27,066 nucleotides of DNA, from contig CAYUVA010000053.1 in assembly GCA_964448115.1 (NCBI GenBank), positions 1 to 27,066 on the forward strand, in the 5' to 3' direction. The DNA is from CAYUVA01 sp964448115 [NCBI: uncultured bacterium]. Its GTDB lineage: Bacteria; CAYUVA01. Position numbers and translations under genes: made by a program. How positions within the stretch are numbered: the stretch's first letter is position 1; every line of letters begins with the position of its first letter. Below are positions 17,101 through 23,965 of the stretch, in pieces. The notes under the pieces are model-generated. The model ran no database searches, had not been told where the DNA came from, and saw only the letters and a program-made list of their open reading frames with translations.

Positions 17101-17885
17101 TACCGAGCTATACACCGACCAGCACGCCGACTGCAACTGAAACACCAAACTTTGCACCTGTGATCCTGATTGCCGGTTATATGGATACCAGGATCACCAG
17201 CGCTTACGGAGGCAACCTGAGCATCCTGGCATTTACCTCTGATCCCGAGGGCGTGGGAGTCGATTCTGTCGAGCTTTATTACATGGGCATGCCCACCGGT
17301 GTCTTCTTGCCCAAGGTCGATGAGAACCTCTTCTGGTTCAACAGTATGGTTGACCCCGGCATAGCTCCAGATATGTTTACCATTGAGATGGTGGCAGAGG
17401 ATGGTGGCAGCAGCCGCAGCCTCTTCTGGCCCTACCTGACCAGCACGCTTAATCCGCCGACCGGGCAAGGATTGACTGCTGCAAGCAATGAAACTGGTGG
17501 CATGAAGCTGAAGATGGATAAGGACTATCTTGTTAAGAAACAAGGTCTGCTGAAGCAGTTGGTTACTAAGGTGAAGAGCCTGATTATACCGAATATGCTC
17601 AAGCTAAAAGGACCAAACCCTGATCTGCGGTTGAAGCGAGCTGGGTTAAACATTATCCCGGATTTCTCCAGCACGCGCATCAGCCAACCCTCCAAGACCA
17701 TGTATAAGGCGCAGGCACCTGCTGCGATGCAGCTCGATTGGGAGTCGAGTCTTGTCGCATCGGAGCTGATAACCATGAAATATACCGCTGTTGATACCGC
17801 CGGAGACTACAATGAGCCGCCTAATCCACCGAGCAATCCATCGCCAGCCAACGGCGCTACCGGGGTCTATCCGAACCCGGATTGA
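14193..17885 (+). CDS. Large secreted multidomain protein: kelch, DNRLRE-like, Thr-Pro linkers, Fn3-like
   Basis: The 1230-residue protein starts with a clear signal peptide (MMKRGIILCLLSMLVFTGHI, mature from about residue 26). Domain order by eye: a beta-sandwich (26-165), a NEW3/Ig-like segment (165-265), kelch repeats (about 270-545; motifs IGGQDD, AGGIST, SGGYIN), a short EPTPTPTP linker (557-564), a DNRLRE-like surface domain (about 565-795) ending KPILHLYLG, a long Thr/Pro/Asn linker (about 794-868), most of an Fn3-like unit (WMCTDPDAGD to GPIWHFTTS), a second Thr/Pro linker (about 950-986), another beta-domain and a basic stretch. The last residues read NPPSNPSPANGATGVYPNPD-stop, which is how an Fn3-like unit normally begins, so the protein looks truncated. 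AAGGAG lies eight bases before the ATG. It is probably a surface or matrix protein; no anchor is visible. Confidence 0.9.
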   Translation: MMKRGIILCLLSMLVFTGHISVSHASIDGSTVTPDQTELLPGTVDIQFLVWNNSNDAEWMNLVEFTFPAGWVINSMSDAAGPNDNGPHNWTTSGVGTNVATWLDADGGYGEMYSQSDHYFNVNISIPSGGPAIMNWHLEGDTWGSPPHTLDGTVDFIVLGENVFLIPPVKNYQVCVGSDINHTYTLLNMTGGTYTFDLDYYSAWSVTGPSSVGPVPDNNTTQFNIQINVPSEGSESVLVSVKNQTKYDFNSTAIINITGYTKTWEQITDIPNPRLDLVVVAYGDYLYALSGYHGATGDVLAVDRFDPSSGTWTTLSSSPVAVSWGGDGAVIGDVVYIPGDNVNRTLVMYDIGDDTWTTEDMSGSIVPSNWGYEVVAYDGDLYLIGGQDDAGNNLDTLYRYSPTKGTWTHLATMNAPRRLFNSWVYDDKIWVAGGISTGGAYVHTTEVYDIAADEWTMDYDQFAFLPYQWWGGADAVLDGELWLSGGYINGAASELTIVYTPETNSWRKIQDSGFVTFRHEADVLDGVFYSISGFVPGSWFYGNPDCYRYVECYAGPEPTPTPTPIDERVFQHGKAGYLGVTDNHILSAYASNNAGAEDSLVVGGTGYIADDSRILIRFELPEISTEDVMVADYLATSPVTVSDAYLSLYFEDRLTSQDGAKDIAVYGMLREWGEGYGIDTIGYTGRTAVEEESNWNYANFDETPWEGPGTVAPEDYLDVIEDFVTINPTDPIGQWYSWDVTYPVNEWLEHPENNFGLLLKDPGVSKATGAFLFASSESLNPDVKPILHLYLGTPPPTRTATNTPTITPTPTNTPTFTNTPTATNTPTATNTPTSSPTPTDTPTYTNTPTITPTPTHTGTATPTPTPDPNRTILMWMCTDPDAGDILTFDIYYEANDPTPDNLLAGDHPIMHVDPGAMSYGVTYYWQVIAKDDKGNQTSGPIWHFTTSAFPPTFTPTVTPTATVRPSATPIPSYTPTSTPTATETPNFAPVILIAGYMDTRITSAYGGNLSILAFTSDPEGVGVDSVELYYMGMPTGVFLPKVDENLFWFNSMVDPGIAPDMFTIEMVAEDGGSSRSLFWPYLTSTLNPPTGQGLTAASNETGGMKLKMDKDYLVKKQGLLKQLVTKVKSLIIPNMLKLKGPNPDLRLKRAGLNIIPDFSSTRISQPSKTMYKAQAPAAMQLDWESSLVASELITMKYTAVDTAGDYNEPPNPPSNPSPANGATGVYPNPD
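16571..16797 (+). repeat. Degenerate tandem repeat encoding a Thr-Pro linker
   Basis: About 227 bases of short degenerate repeats built on ACN-CCN-ACN codons (units such as ACCAACACGCCAACC). They encode TNTP/TPTP repeats in the large secreted protein. Codon-level variation shows the repeat is maintained as protein rather than freshly duplicated DNA. A shorter similar tract is at 17041-17150. Confidence 0.85.
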
Positions 17886-18000
17886 TATGTTAACAGTTGG
17901 CGGTTGGCAGTTAGGATAAATAACTGCAAGCATCAAAGATAAGTAAATGTTTTCTGAGCCACGGGTTTGAGCGAGCGGTACGAGAATGACCACTCCTTTC

Positions 18001-18017
18001 TCCCGACCAAGTCGGGA
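18001..18017. repeat. Perfect 7-base hairpin TCCCGAC-CAA-GTCGGGA
   Basis: A seven-base-pair stem with a three-base loop. It lies about 115 bases after the stop of the large secreted-protein gene, without a T-run, so a terminator role is not supported. It is more likely a part of the repeat block. Confidence 0.5.
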
Positions 18018-18044
18018 TGGCTCGGTTAATTTAGGCTCTGATAG

Positions 18045-18062
18045 CGGTATCTGTAAATACCG
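18045..18062. repeat. Small hairpin CGGTAT-N6-ATACCG
   Basis: A six-base-pair perfect stem with a six-base loop immediately upstream of the GTAGGGGC element, inside the 12-base inverted repeats. Confidence 0.4.
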
Positions 18063-18069
18063 TACTTGT

Positions 18070-18127
18070 GTAGGGGCGAATCCCTGTGTTCGCCCTTATC
18101 GGGGCAGACATACAGGCCTGCCCCTAC
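18070..18127. repeat. GTAGGGGC palindromic intergenic repeat
   Basis: This 58-base element can fold in alternative ways. The ends GTAGGGGC (18070-18077) and GCCCCTAC (18120-18127) pair over eight bases. Inside, GGGCGAA (18074-18080) pairs with TTCGCCC (18089-18095), and GGGGCAG (18101-18107) with CTGCCCC (18118-18124). I recognise this GTAGGGGCG...CCCCTAC style from dispersed intergenic repeats in several environmental phyla. It is probably one copy of a genome-wide family. Confidence 0.7.
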
Positions 18128-18336
18128 TACAGTCTTTTCCTCTTACCTGTATGACGGTATCACTTCTTCCTTGTGCCTTGGTGGCTTGGTGGCTCAACGG
18201 CTCTCAACCATCATCACTCAAGCCTCAAGCCTATTATTGACCGCTCGCTCACGCTTATTGCTCGGATGTGGTGTGGCTTAGGGCTAGGATTTAATTAAAC
18301 ATTGACAAAATGCCCTATACATAGTCTTGTATATCC

Positions 18337-19749
18337 ATGGTCAAGGTATCGCGCATTGCTGGAAGCACCTTACTTATCCTATTGAGCGAGGGGATTGGCA
18401 AGCTGTTCAATCTGCTCGCTTTTTTTCTCATGGCGCGCTATCTCGGAGTCGAGGATATCGGCAAGTTCAGCCTGGTGGGAGCATACCTGTATTTCTTCGG
18501 AATGCTGGCTAATTCCGGGCTTGATATGATCGTTGTACGGGAGCTATCCAAGCCGGACAGGGATCAAGTAAGGGTCTTGGGAAATGGCGTGTTTCTGAAG
18601 ACAGTCTTCGCAACCGTGTCTTTGAGCCTTGCTGTTACCATATCATTTTTCATCGATTATGATCCCATGATTAGACTGTTTATCGTGCTCATGGGGATCG
18701 GTTTGCTGTTTTCCTCATTTACTTTGTTTTCTGGCATCTTCATGGTCAAGATGCGCATGGTGGCTCCTAGCATCATTCATATTAGTGCCCGATTGTTATA
18801 CCTCGGCTTGACGGTAGCCTTGATCCTGCTTGGCTTGCCGCTTTGGTCATTTATCGCCTTAAATGGACTGATCATAATCCCCGAGTTTATTGGCTTGTTA
18901 TCATGCAGCCGGGCGCTGGTGCCATTCAAGCTCTCCTTTGATCCTCAGCTATGGCGATATTTTATACTTGAGTCGATCCCCATCGGCATCAGCCTGCTTT
19001 TCATCAGCGTTTATACTCGCATAGATCAGCTTATGATAAAGGAATTCCTGAGCTTCAACGAGGTCGGCTTGTATAACGCTGCTGCTAGAGTGGTCGAGGT
19101 TCCCCGCATGATGCCGACCGCGCTGCTCGCCATACTATTTCCTGTATTTACCAGGCTACAGAAAGATAGCCTCAGCTTCAGGCGAGCATACCGAGAGAGC
19201 TTTCGATTTATGAACCTTTGTATATTACCGATTTGCTTCTTTGTTACCTATTTCAGCAGCGAGATCATTCGCATCGCCTATGGAAGCGAGTTTTTAGGCG
19301 CTAAGGGGAGTATGACCATCCTTATCTGGGCAGAGGTCTTCGTGTTTCTGGGCATGGTGAACAATCGGCTGCTCATCTCGATTTCAAGACAGAAGCTAGA
19401 CCTTTTTTTCACCGGCGTCTCAGCAGCGGTGAATGTGCTGCTCAACCTGGTATTGATACCGCGCTATCAGCTTGCTGGAGCCGCCATTGCCACACTTGTA
19501 TCCTACGCTTGTGGTCCCATAATGGGACTTTTTATTCCCCTAACCAGGGATTTCTCAAGGACGATGTTTGCAACCTCATGGCGAGTCCTGTTTGTCGGGT
19601 TGATCATATTCGTGCCGCTTAGATACCTTCAGTTGCCGGCATCTCTTTCATTCATTATTGCATTGTTCGCATACCCGGCTGGGCTTTATTTAGTCGGTGA
19701 GATCACACCTTCAAGGATAAAAGACCTGCTGGATACCTCAAGGACCTAA
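18337..19749 (+). CDS. Polysaccharide flippase (Wzx/MATE-like, MOP superfamily)
   Basis: The 470-residue protein has about 12-14 hydrophobic segments throughout and the typical N-terminal pattern of polysaccharide transporters: SEGIGKLFNLLAFFLMARYL (17-36), then GKFSLVGAYLYFFGMLANSG and the VVRELSKP motif. The central ARVVEVPRMMPTALLAILFP segment and the FSSEIIRIAYGSEF stretch are also family-typical. Such flippases turn undecaprenyl-linked repeat units across the inner membrane and would act with the sugar transferase (2113-3648) and the ligase/polymerase (12546-13970). No good ribosome site precedes the ATG. The upstream region is the repeat-rich gap, so its promoter is unclear. Confidence 0.93.
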   Translation: MVKVSRIAGSTLLILLSEGIGKLFNLLAFFLMARYLGVEDIGKFSLVGAYLYFFGMLANSGLDMIVVRELSKPDRDQVRVLGNGVFLKTVFATVSLSLAVTISFFIDYDPMIRLFIVLMGIGLLFSSFTLFSGIFMVKMRMVAPSIIHISARLLYLGLTVALILLGLPLWSFIALNGLIIIPEFIGLLSCSRALVPFKLSFDPQLWRYFILESIPIGISLLFISVYTRIDQLMIKEFLSFNEVGLYNAAARVVEVPRMMPTALLAILFPVFTRLQKDSLSFRRAYRESFRFMNLCILPICFFVTYFSSEIIRIAYGSEFLGAKGSMTILIWAEVFVFLGMVNNRLLISISRQKLDLFFTGVSAAVNVLLNLVLIPRYQLAGAAIATLVSYACGPIMGLFIPLTRDFSRTMFATSWRVLFVGLIIFVPLRYLQLPASLSFIIALFAYPAGLYLVGEITPSRIKDLLDTSRT

Positions 19750-19792
19750 AGCAATTTATTCCTGCAAGCAGAATAGCCTCGACTGGGTTGGT

Positions 19793-19821
19793 TTCACATT
19801 CGACTCCAATGTGTATATAAT
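19793..19821 (+). promoter_or_regulatory. Sigma-70 type promoter for glyA
   Basis: TTCACA (19793-19798, five of six consensus bases) is separated by exactly 17 bases from TATAAT (19816-19821, perfect). A start near 19828 would leave a leader of about 45 bases with AGGAGGT at 19856-19862. The leader is too short for a riboswitch. Confidence 0.6.
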
Positions 19822-19871
19822 TAACTAGTGGATGCGAATTAAAAACCAATAGATGAGGAGGTAATGATTTG

Positions 19872-21119
19872 ATGTTCGAGGAAATAAAAAGGATCGACCC
19901 GGAGCTATCAAGGGCGCTGGAGCAGGAGCTGGATAGACAGGAGTACGAGGTCAACCTGATCGCCTCGGAGAACTACGCCAGCAAGGCAGTCCTCGATGCT
20001 CAAGGGTGCCTGATGACCAACAAGTACGCCGAGGGCTATCCGGGTAAGCGATACTATGGAGGGTGCCAGTTTGTCGATATAGCCGAGGACCTGGCTAGGG
20101 AGCGTGCAAAAGCGCTGTTCGGGGCTGATCATGTGAATGTGCAGCCCCACTCCGGCACCCAGGCGAACATGGCGGTCTATTACGCGGTGCTTGAGCACGG
20201 GGACACCATTCTTTCGATGAACCTTGCTCATGGCGGACACCTATCGCATGGGCATTTTGTAAACTTCTCCGGTCAACAGTTCAACATAGTCTCCTACAAT
20301 GTAAATGAGACCGATCACCTGATCGACTACGATATGGTGCTTGCTCAAGCCAAGAAGCACAAGCCGAGGCTGATTCTCTGCGGTGCTAGTGCTTACCCTC
20401 GCTTTATCGATTTTAAGCGCTTCAGGGAGATAGCGGACGAGGTAGGCGCTATGCTTATGGCAGATATTGCCCACATCGCCGGGCTGGTAGCAGCCAGGTT
20501 ACATCCAGATCCGATCCCCTATTGTGATTTTGTAACCACAACTACCCATAAAACCCTGCGCGGTCCGCGCGGTGGAATGGTATTCTGCAAGGCTATTAAC
20601 GACTACCCCAAGAAACTGGATAAGACGGTCATGCCCGGCATACAGGGAGGACCGCTCATGCATGTCATTGCAGCCAAGGCTGTTGCGCTGAAGGAGGCTA
20701 TGACCGAGCAGTTCAAGAAGGATCAACAACAGACTATCACAAATGCCAAGAAGATCGCTGAAATGCTCATGCAACGAGGCTACAAGGTGCTCACCGGCGG
20801 CACTGATAATCACCTCCTACTGGTCGATCTGCGCAACAAGAAGATTAGCGGCAGGGATGCGGAGACCGTGCTCGGCAAGGCGGGGATAAACCTGAACCGT
20901 AACCTGATCCCGTATGATCCAGAAAAACCGCTCATAACCAGCGGCATCCGCATCGGCACTCCCTGCGTTACTACCAGGGGAATGAAAGAAGAGGAAATGG
21001 TGCAGATCGCTGATTTGATTGATCGCGCTATCTCCAACCGGGACGATGATGAGATCCTGGCTCGCATCAAGGCGGAAGTAAAAGACCTGTGTTCAAGGTT
21101 CCCCATGTATGTAAGATGA
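19872..21119 (+). CDS. glyA: Serine hydroxymethyltransferase GlyA
   Basis: GlyA is a PLP enzyme that converts serine and tetrahydrofolate to glycine and 5,10-methylene-THF, the main source of one-carbon units. The sequence is textbook: [69 protein letters not shown], then [14 protein letters not shown] with the PLP-binding Lys. Length is about 415 residues. The frame also has a TTG one codon earlier (19869); ATG 19872 is nine bases from a perfect AGGAGGT site. It leads an operon whose next gene overlaps as ATGA. It depends on the PLP and folate pathways, represented here by pdxA and folE2. Confidence 0.98.
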   Translation: MFEEIKRIDPELSRALEQELDRQEYEVNLIASENYASKAVLDAQGCLMTNKYAEGYPGKRYYGGCQFVDIAEDLARERAKALFGADHVNVQPHSGTQANMAVYYAVLEHGDTILSMNLAHGGHLSHGHFVNFSGQQFNIVSYNVNETDHLIDYDMVLAQAKKHKPRLILCGASAYPRFIDFKRFREIADEVGAMLMADIAHIAGLVAARLHPDPIPYCDFVTTTTHKTLRGPRGGMVFCKAINDYPKKLDKTVMPGIQGGPLMHVIAAKAVALKEAMTEQFKKDQQQTITNAKKIAEMLMQRGYKVLTGGTDNHLLLVDLRNKKISGRDAETVLGKAGINLNRNLIPYDPEKPLITSGIRIGTPCVTTRGMKEEEMVQIADLIDRAISNRDDDEILARIKAEVKDLCSRFPMYVR

Positions 21120-22132
21120 AGTCGAAGAATAAAGACAGCTTCTGGGGGGGAAGACGAGCCTTCATCACCGGCGCCACCGGCTTTTTAGGCTCGTGCCTAG
21201 CTAGGCGACTATGTTCGCTCGGCGCAGAGGTTACAGTGCTAATCAGAGATCGGGTCCCTTTATCGAATTTCTATCTTCAAGGCTTACATAGGCTAACCGA
21301 CCAGGTCATGGGAAGCCTGGAGGATTACGAACTAATAAAGCGAGCAATCAGTGATTATAGATGCGAGGTAGTATTCCATCTCGGCGCACAGACTATCGTA
21401 TCCACTGCCTACAATGATCCCATAAGCACCTTCAAGAGCAATATCCAGGGAACCTGGAATATGCTTGAAGCTGTGCGCCACCTCAACTCGGTAAAGGCGC
21501 TGGTGGTGGCTTCGAGCGATAAGGCTTATGGCGAGCAGCTCGTGCTTCCCACAGATGAATCGAAGCCGCTATCAGGCAGCTTCACCTACGATGTCTCCAA
21601 GTCGTGCCAGGACATGCTAAGCACAGCTTTTCATCGTACTTACGCGCTGCCGGTAGCGATCACCCGGTGCGCCAACCTTTATGGTGGCGGAGATCTCAAC
21701 TTCAATCGCCTGATACCAGAGACGATAGCAGCCTGCATAAAAGGTCAGATCCCGATAATTCGTTCAGACGGCTCGTATCTGAGAGAGTACCTGTATATAG
21801 AAGATGCGATCGATGGCTACCTGGCTCTGGGCGAGGCTGTATGGCATGGCAAACACCACGGAGAAGCATTCAACATGGGTGTCGGGGAGCCTCACTCGGT
21901 GCGCCAGGTGGTCGAAAAGATAATGAAGCTCACCAACCGCAAGGGAAGCGCGGAGATACTTAACCAGGCAACAACCGAGATAAAAAGGCAGCACCTCGAT
22001 TCCACCAAGGCTAAGAGGCTGCTGGATTGGAGCGCCAAGACCGACCTGGAGAGCGGACTCAGGGCAACCGTGGAGTGGTACAGATGGTTCTTTGAGCTTA
22101 CCGAACAAAGGAAAAGGGAACTATGTCAATAG
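21116..22132 (+). CDS. NAD-dependent NDP-sugar epimerase/dehydratase (SDR family)
   Basis: This extended short-chain dehydrogenase has the NAD-binding GATGFLG (19-25), [18 protein letters not shown], the catalytic-site block [12 protein letters not shown], and the active Tyr158/Lys162 pair in YDVSK. The FxGSxLA-like start, SSDKAYG and the [20 protein letters not shown] block are closest to CDP-glucose / GDP-mannose 4,6-dehydratases, but the substrate is not certain. The frame is open to a GTG at 21089; ATG 21116 overlaps the glyA stop as ATGA and gives a normal N-terminus of 338 residues, so I choose it. It could make a deoxy-sugar precursor for the surface polysaccharide. The next gene overlaps it by ten bases. 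Confidence 0.9.
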   Translation: MKSKNKDSFWGGRRAFITGATGFLGSCLARRLCSLGAEVTVLIRDRVPLSNFYLQGLHRLTDQVMGSLEDYELIKRAISDYRCEVVFHLGAQTIVSTAYNDPISTFKSNIQGTWNMLEAVRHLNSVKALVVASSDKAYGEQLVLPTDESKPLSGSFTYDVSKSCQDMLSTAFHRTYALPVAITRCANLYGGGDLNFNRLIPETIAACIKGQIPIIRSDGSYLREYLYIEDAIDGYLALGEAVWHGKHHGEAFNMGVGEPHSVRQVVEKIMKLTNRKGSAEILNQATTEIKRQHLDSTKAKRLLDWSAKTDLESGLRATVEWYRWFFELTEQRKRELCQ

Positions 22133-22944
22133 AGATGCTAGATGAAGTAACTATCAACGAGCTGACAGATGTGGCAGTCAGGGCATCCGATGCGGCTGGC
22201 GTAATTATGAAAGATAATCTGCGGGTTGGACACCGAGTGGAGAAAAAAGGCGAGATAGACCTGGTTACCGAGGTAGATCACCTCTGCGAGCGCACCATCA
22301 TCTCGATATTGAGGCGAGCTTTCCCCGAGCACGACATCCTCACCGAGGAGCAGGATATCGAGCAGCGGGGCAGCGAATATCGCTGGTTCATTGATCCGGT
22401 CGATGGCACGACCAACTATGTGCATGGACTCGACTGGGTGAATGTAACCTTAGCGCTTGAGTTTAGCGATCAGATCATCATCGGGGTTGTCTATGATCCC
22501 TTCAGGCAAAGGCGTTACACAGCGATTAAGGGACGAGGAGCTTATTGCAATGGAAGGAGACTTAGGGTTTCCGATACCGGTCGCATGATAGATTCCCTTA
22601 TCGCCACTGGCTTTCCCTATCGACGCACGATGATGAGACGCAACAACCTGCATTATCACGATCGCATCATCATGCATTGCCAGGATATTCGACGGTTCGG
22701 CTCGGCGGCTCTCGATATGTGTATGCTAGCTGACGGCTGCTTCGATGCCTACTGGGAGCTTGGCTTAAATCCCTGGGACATGGCTGCCGGCTCGCTTATC
22801 ATAACAGAAGCTGGGGGAAGTATAAGCAAACTGGATGGCACCGGGTGGGATGTTTACGGCGGTGAAATGCTGGCATCGAACAGCCTGCTCCACCAGCAGA
22901 TGGTCGATATTATAAGGGAAGTAGATAAAGAGCAGGATTTCTAG
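22123..22944 (+). CDS. Inositol monophosphatase family protein
   Basis: The 273-residue protein has the Mg-dependent phosphatase signatures: DLVTEVD (46-52), TEE with Glu75/76, WFIDPVDGTTNYVHG (88-102, with metal ligands Asp91 and Asp94) and NPWDMAAGSLIITEAGG near residue 215. Family members hydrolyse inositol-1-phosphate, NADP, fructose-1,6-bisphosphate or PAP, and sequence alone does not tell which; SuhB-like action is the default. AAAGGGA precedes the ATG. It overlaps the sugar dehydratase by ten bases and is followed by carbamate kinase after 25 bases. A role in activated-sugar or inositol metabolism is possible given the neighbour. Confidence 0.95.
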   Translation: MSIEMLDEVTINELTDVAVRASDAAGVIMKDNLRVGHRVEKKGEIDLVTEVDHLCERTIISILRRAFPEHDILTEEQDIEQRGSEYRWFIDPVDGTTNYVHGLDWVNVTLALEFSDQIIIGVVYDPFRQRRYTAIKGRGAYCNGRRLRVSDTGRMIDSLIATGFPYRRTMMRRNNLHYHDRIIMHCQDIRRFGSAALDMCMLADGCFDAYWELGLNPWDMAAGSLIITEAGGSISKLDGTGWDVYGGEMLASNSLLHQQMVDIIREVDKEQDF

Positions 22945-22969
22945 CTTATTTTCTTACCTAAGCAAAACC

Positions 22970-23965
22970 ATGATAGACAAGGCGAGAGCACAGACCCTAA
23001 TCGTATTGGCTATGGGGGGCAACGCGCTGATCAAGCCGGGGCAGGTGGGCACGGTTTACCAGCAATTTGCCAATACGAGGGAGATGCTCAAGCCGGTAGT
23101 TGAGGTGATAAAACAGGGCTACCAGGTGGTGCTGACCCATGGCAACGGTCCCCAGGTCGGACATCGACTAATTACCGTGGAGAGCGCCTTGAACAAGGTG
23201 CCGGAGATGCCCCTGGGCATACTGGTCGCCGAGTCCGAAGGGTGGATGGCATACATGATCTCCCAGTCGTTGCTAAACATGCTGCAATTATCTGGGATAA
23301 AAAAGCCGGTTGTATCGCTATTAACCCAGGTGCTGGTGGATCAGGATGATCCCGCTTCATTTACGCCCACTAAACCTATCGGTAGCTTCTATACCGAGAG
23401 ACAGGCGCGCTACTATATGTCCAGGCAGGGCTGGCAGATGGTCTTCGATAGCCAAAAGGGCTGGCGGCGGGTCGTTCCCTCACCAATCCCGCTCGAGATC
23501 GTGGAAAAGGAGACCATAAAGCTGCTTTTGGCTCACGATACAATTATGATAGCCTGCGGCGGGGGCGGAATACCGGTCTATAAGCTACCCAATGGCGTGC
23601 TGGAGGGCTTGGATGGCGTGATCGACAAAGACCTGGCTTCATCGGTACTAGGGCGCGATGTCAATGCCGACCTGCTGATCATCATCACTGATGTATCCAA
23701 TGCCATGCTGAACTATGGTAAGAAGAATTGCAAGAAACTGGGGCACATTACCGATGTCGAGGCTCAGCAGTATTATGTCCAGGGGCACTTCCCGGCTGGA
23801 AGCATGGGACCCAAGATAAAAGCCTGCATAGATTTCGTCCGCTCGGGAGGCAAAGCGGGAATAATCACCTCCAGCGATAAATTGCTCGAGGCACTCCAGG
23901 GAAAGGCTGGAACCATTATTACCAGGCAGGGTAGCTATGATGTACAAGATACTGATAGTCGATGA
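22970..23965 (+). CDS. arcC: Carbamate kinase
   Basis: Carbamate kinase catalyses the reversible reaction carbamoyl phosphate + ADP = ATP + carbamate, usually the last, ATP-yielding step of arginine deiminase or allantoin/agmatine breakdown. The 331-residue protein shows LAMGGNALI (13-21), THGNGPQVG, VVPSPIPLEIVE, IACGGGGIPV, GVIDKDLASSVLG and GSMGPKIKA, all characteristic of ArcC rather than of aspartokinase or UMP kinase relatives. No arginine deiminase or ornithine carbamoyltransferase gene is present in the window. The start has no strong ribosome site. The stop lies inside the following regulator gene (29-base overlap), so the two are probably coupled. Confidence 0.95.
   Translation: MIDKARAQTLIVLAMGGNALIKPGQVGTVYQQFANTREMLKPVVEVIKQGYQVVLTHGNGPQVGHRLITVESALNKVPEMPLGILVAESEGWMAYMISQSLLNMLQLSGIKKPVVSLLTQVLVDQDDPASFTPTKPIGSFYTERQARYYMSRQGWQMVFDSQKGWRRVVPSPIPLEIVEKETIKLLLAHDTIMIACGGGGIPVYKLPNGVLEGLDGVIDKDLASSVLGRDVNADLLIIITDVSNAMLNYGKKNCKKLGHITDVEAQQYYVQGHFPAGSMGPKIKACIDFVRSGGKAGIITSSDKLLEALQGKAGTIITRQGSYDVQDTDSR

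Larger units (their letters stand above)
17968..18251. repeat. 284-base segment bounded by 12-base inverted repeats (MITE-like candidate)
   Basis: TGAGCGAGCGGT at 17968-17979 is the exact reverse complement of ACCGCTCGCTCA at 18240-18251. The interior holds further hairpins and no gene. A pair of perfect terminal inverted repeats around a short non-coding core is the structure of a miniature element, but I find no flanking target-site duplication and cannot test for other copies. Confidence 0.4.
17886..18336. other. Non-coding block rich in inverted repeats
   Basis: No gene fits in these 451 bases; the open frames present have non-protein-like composition. The block contains a repetitive stretch (AACAGTTGGCGGTTGGCAGT at 17890-17909), a pair of distant 12-base inverted repeats, three local hairpins and the doubled CTTGGTGG at 18177-18184 and 18185-18192. 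It separates the abruptly ending secreted-protein gene from the flippase gene. TTGACA at 18302-18307 resembles a -35 for the flippase gene but lacks a well-placed -10. Confidence 0.6.

Noticed and set aside
16571-17150. CRISPR-like array in the repetitive ACC-rich stretches
   Set aside because: Units are short, degenerate and in frame with coding sequence; there are no uniform repeats with unique spacers.
17986-18281. Short + strand frames in the repeat block
   Set aside because: Their translations are low in structure signal and follow the inverted repeats; no ribosome site or known motif is visible.
18302-18336. Promoter for the flippase gene at TTGACA
   Set aside because: The -35 is perfect, but the candidate -10 elements are either at the wrong spacing (8, 14 or 20 bases) or poor matches, so it is noted only as a possibility.
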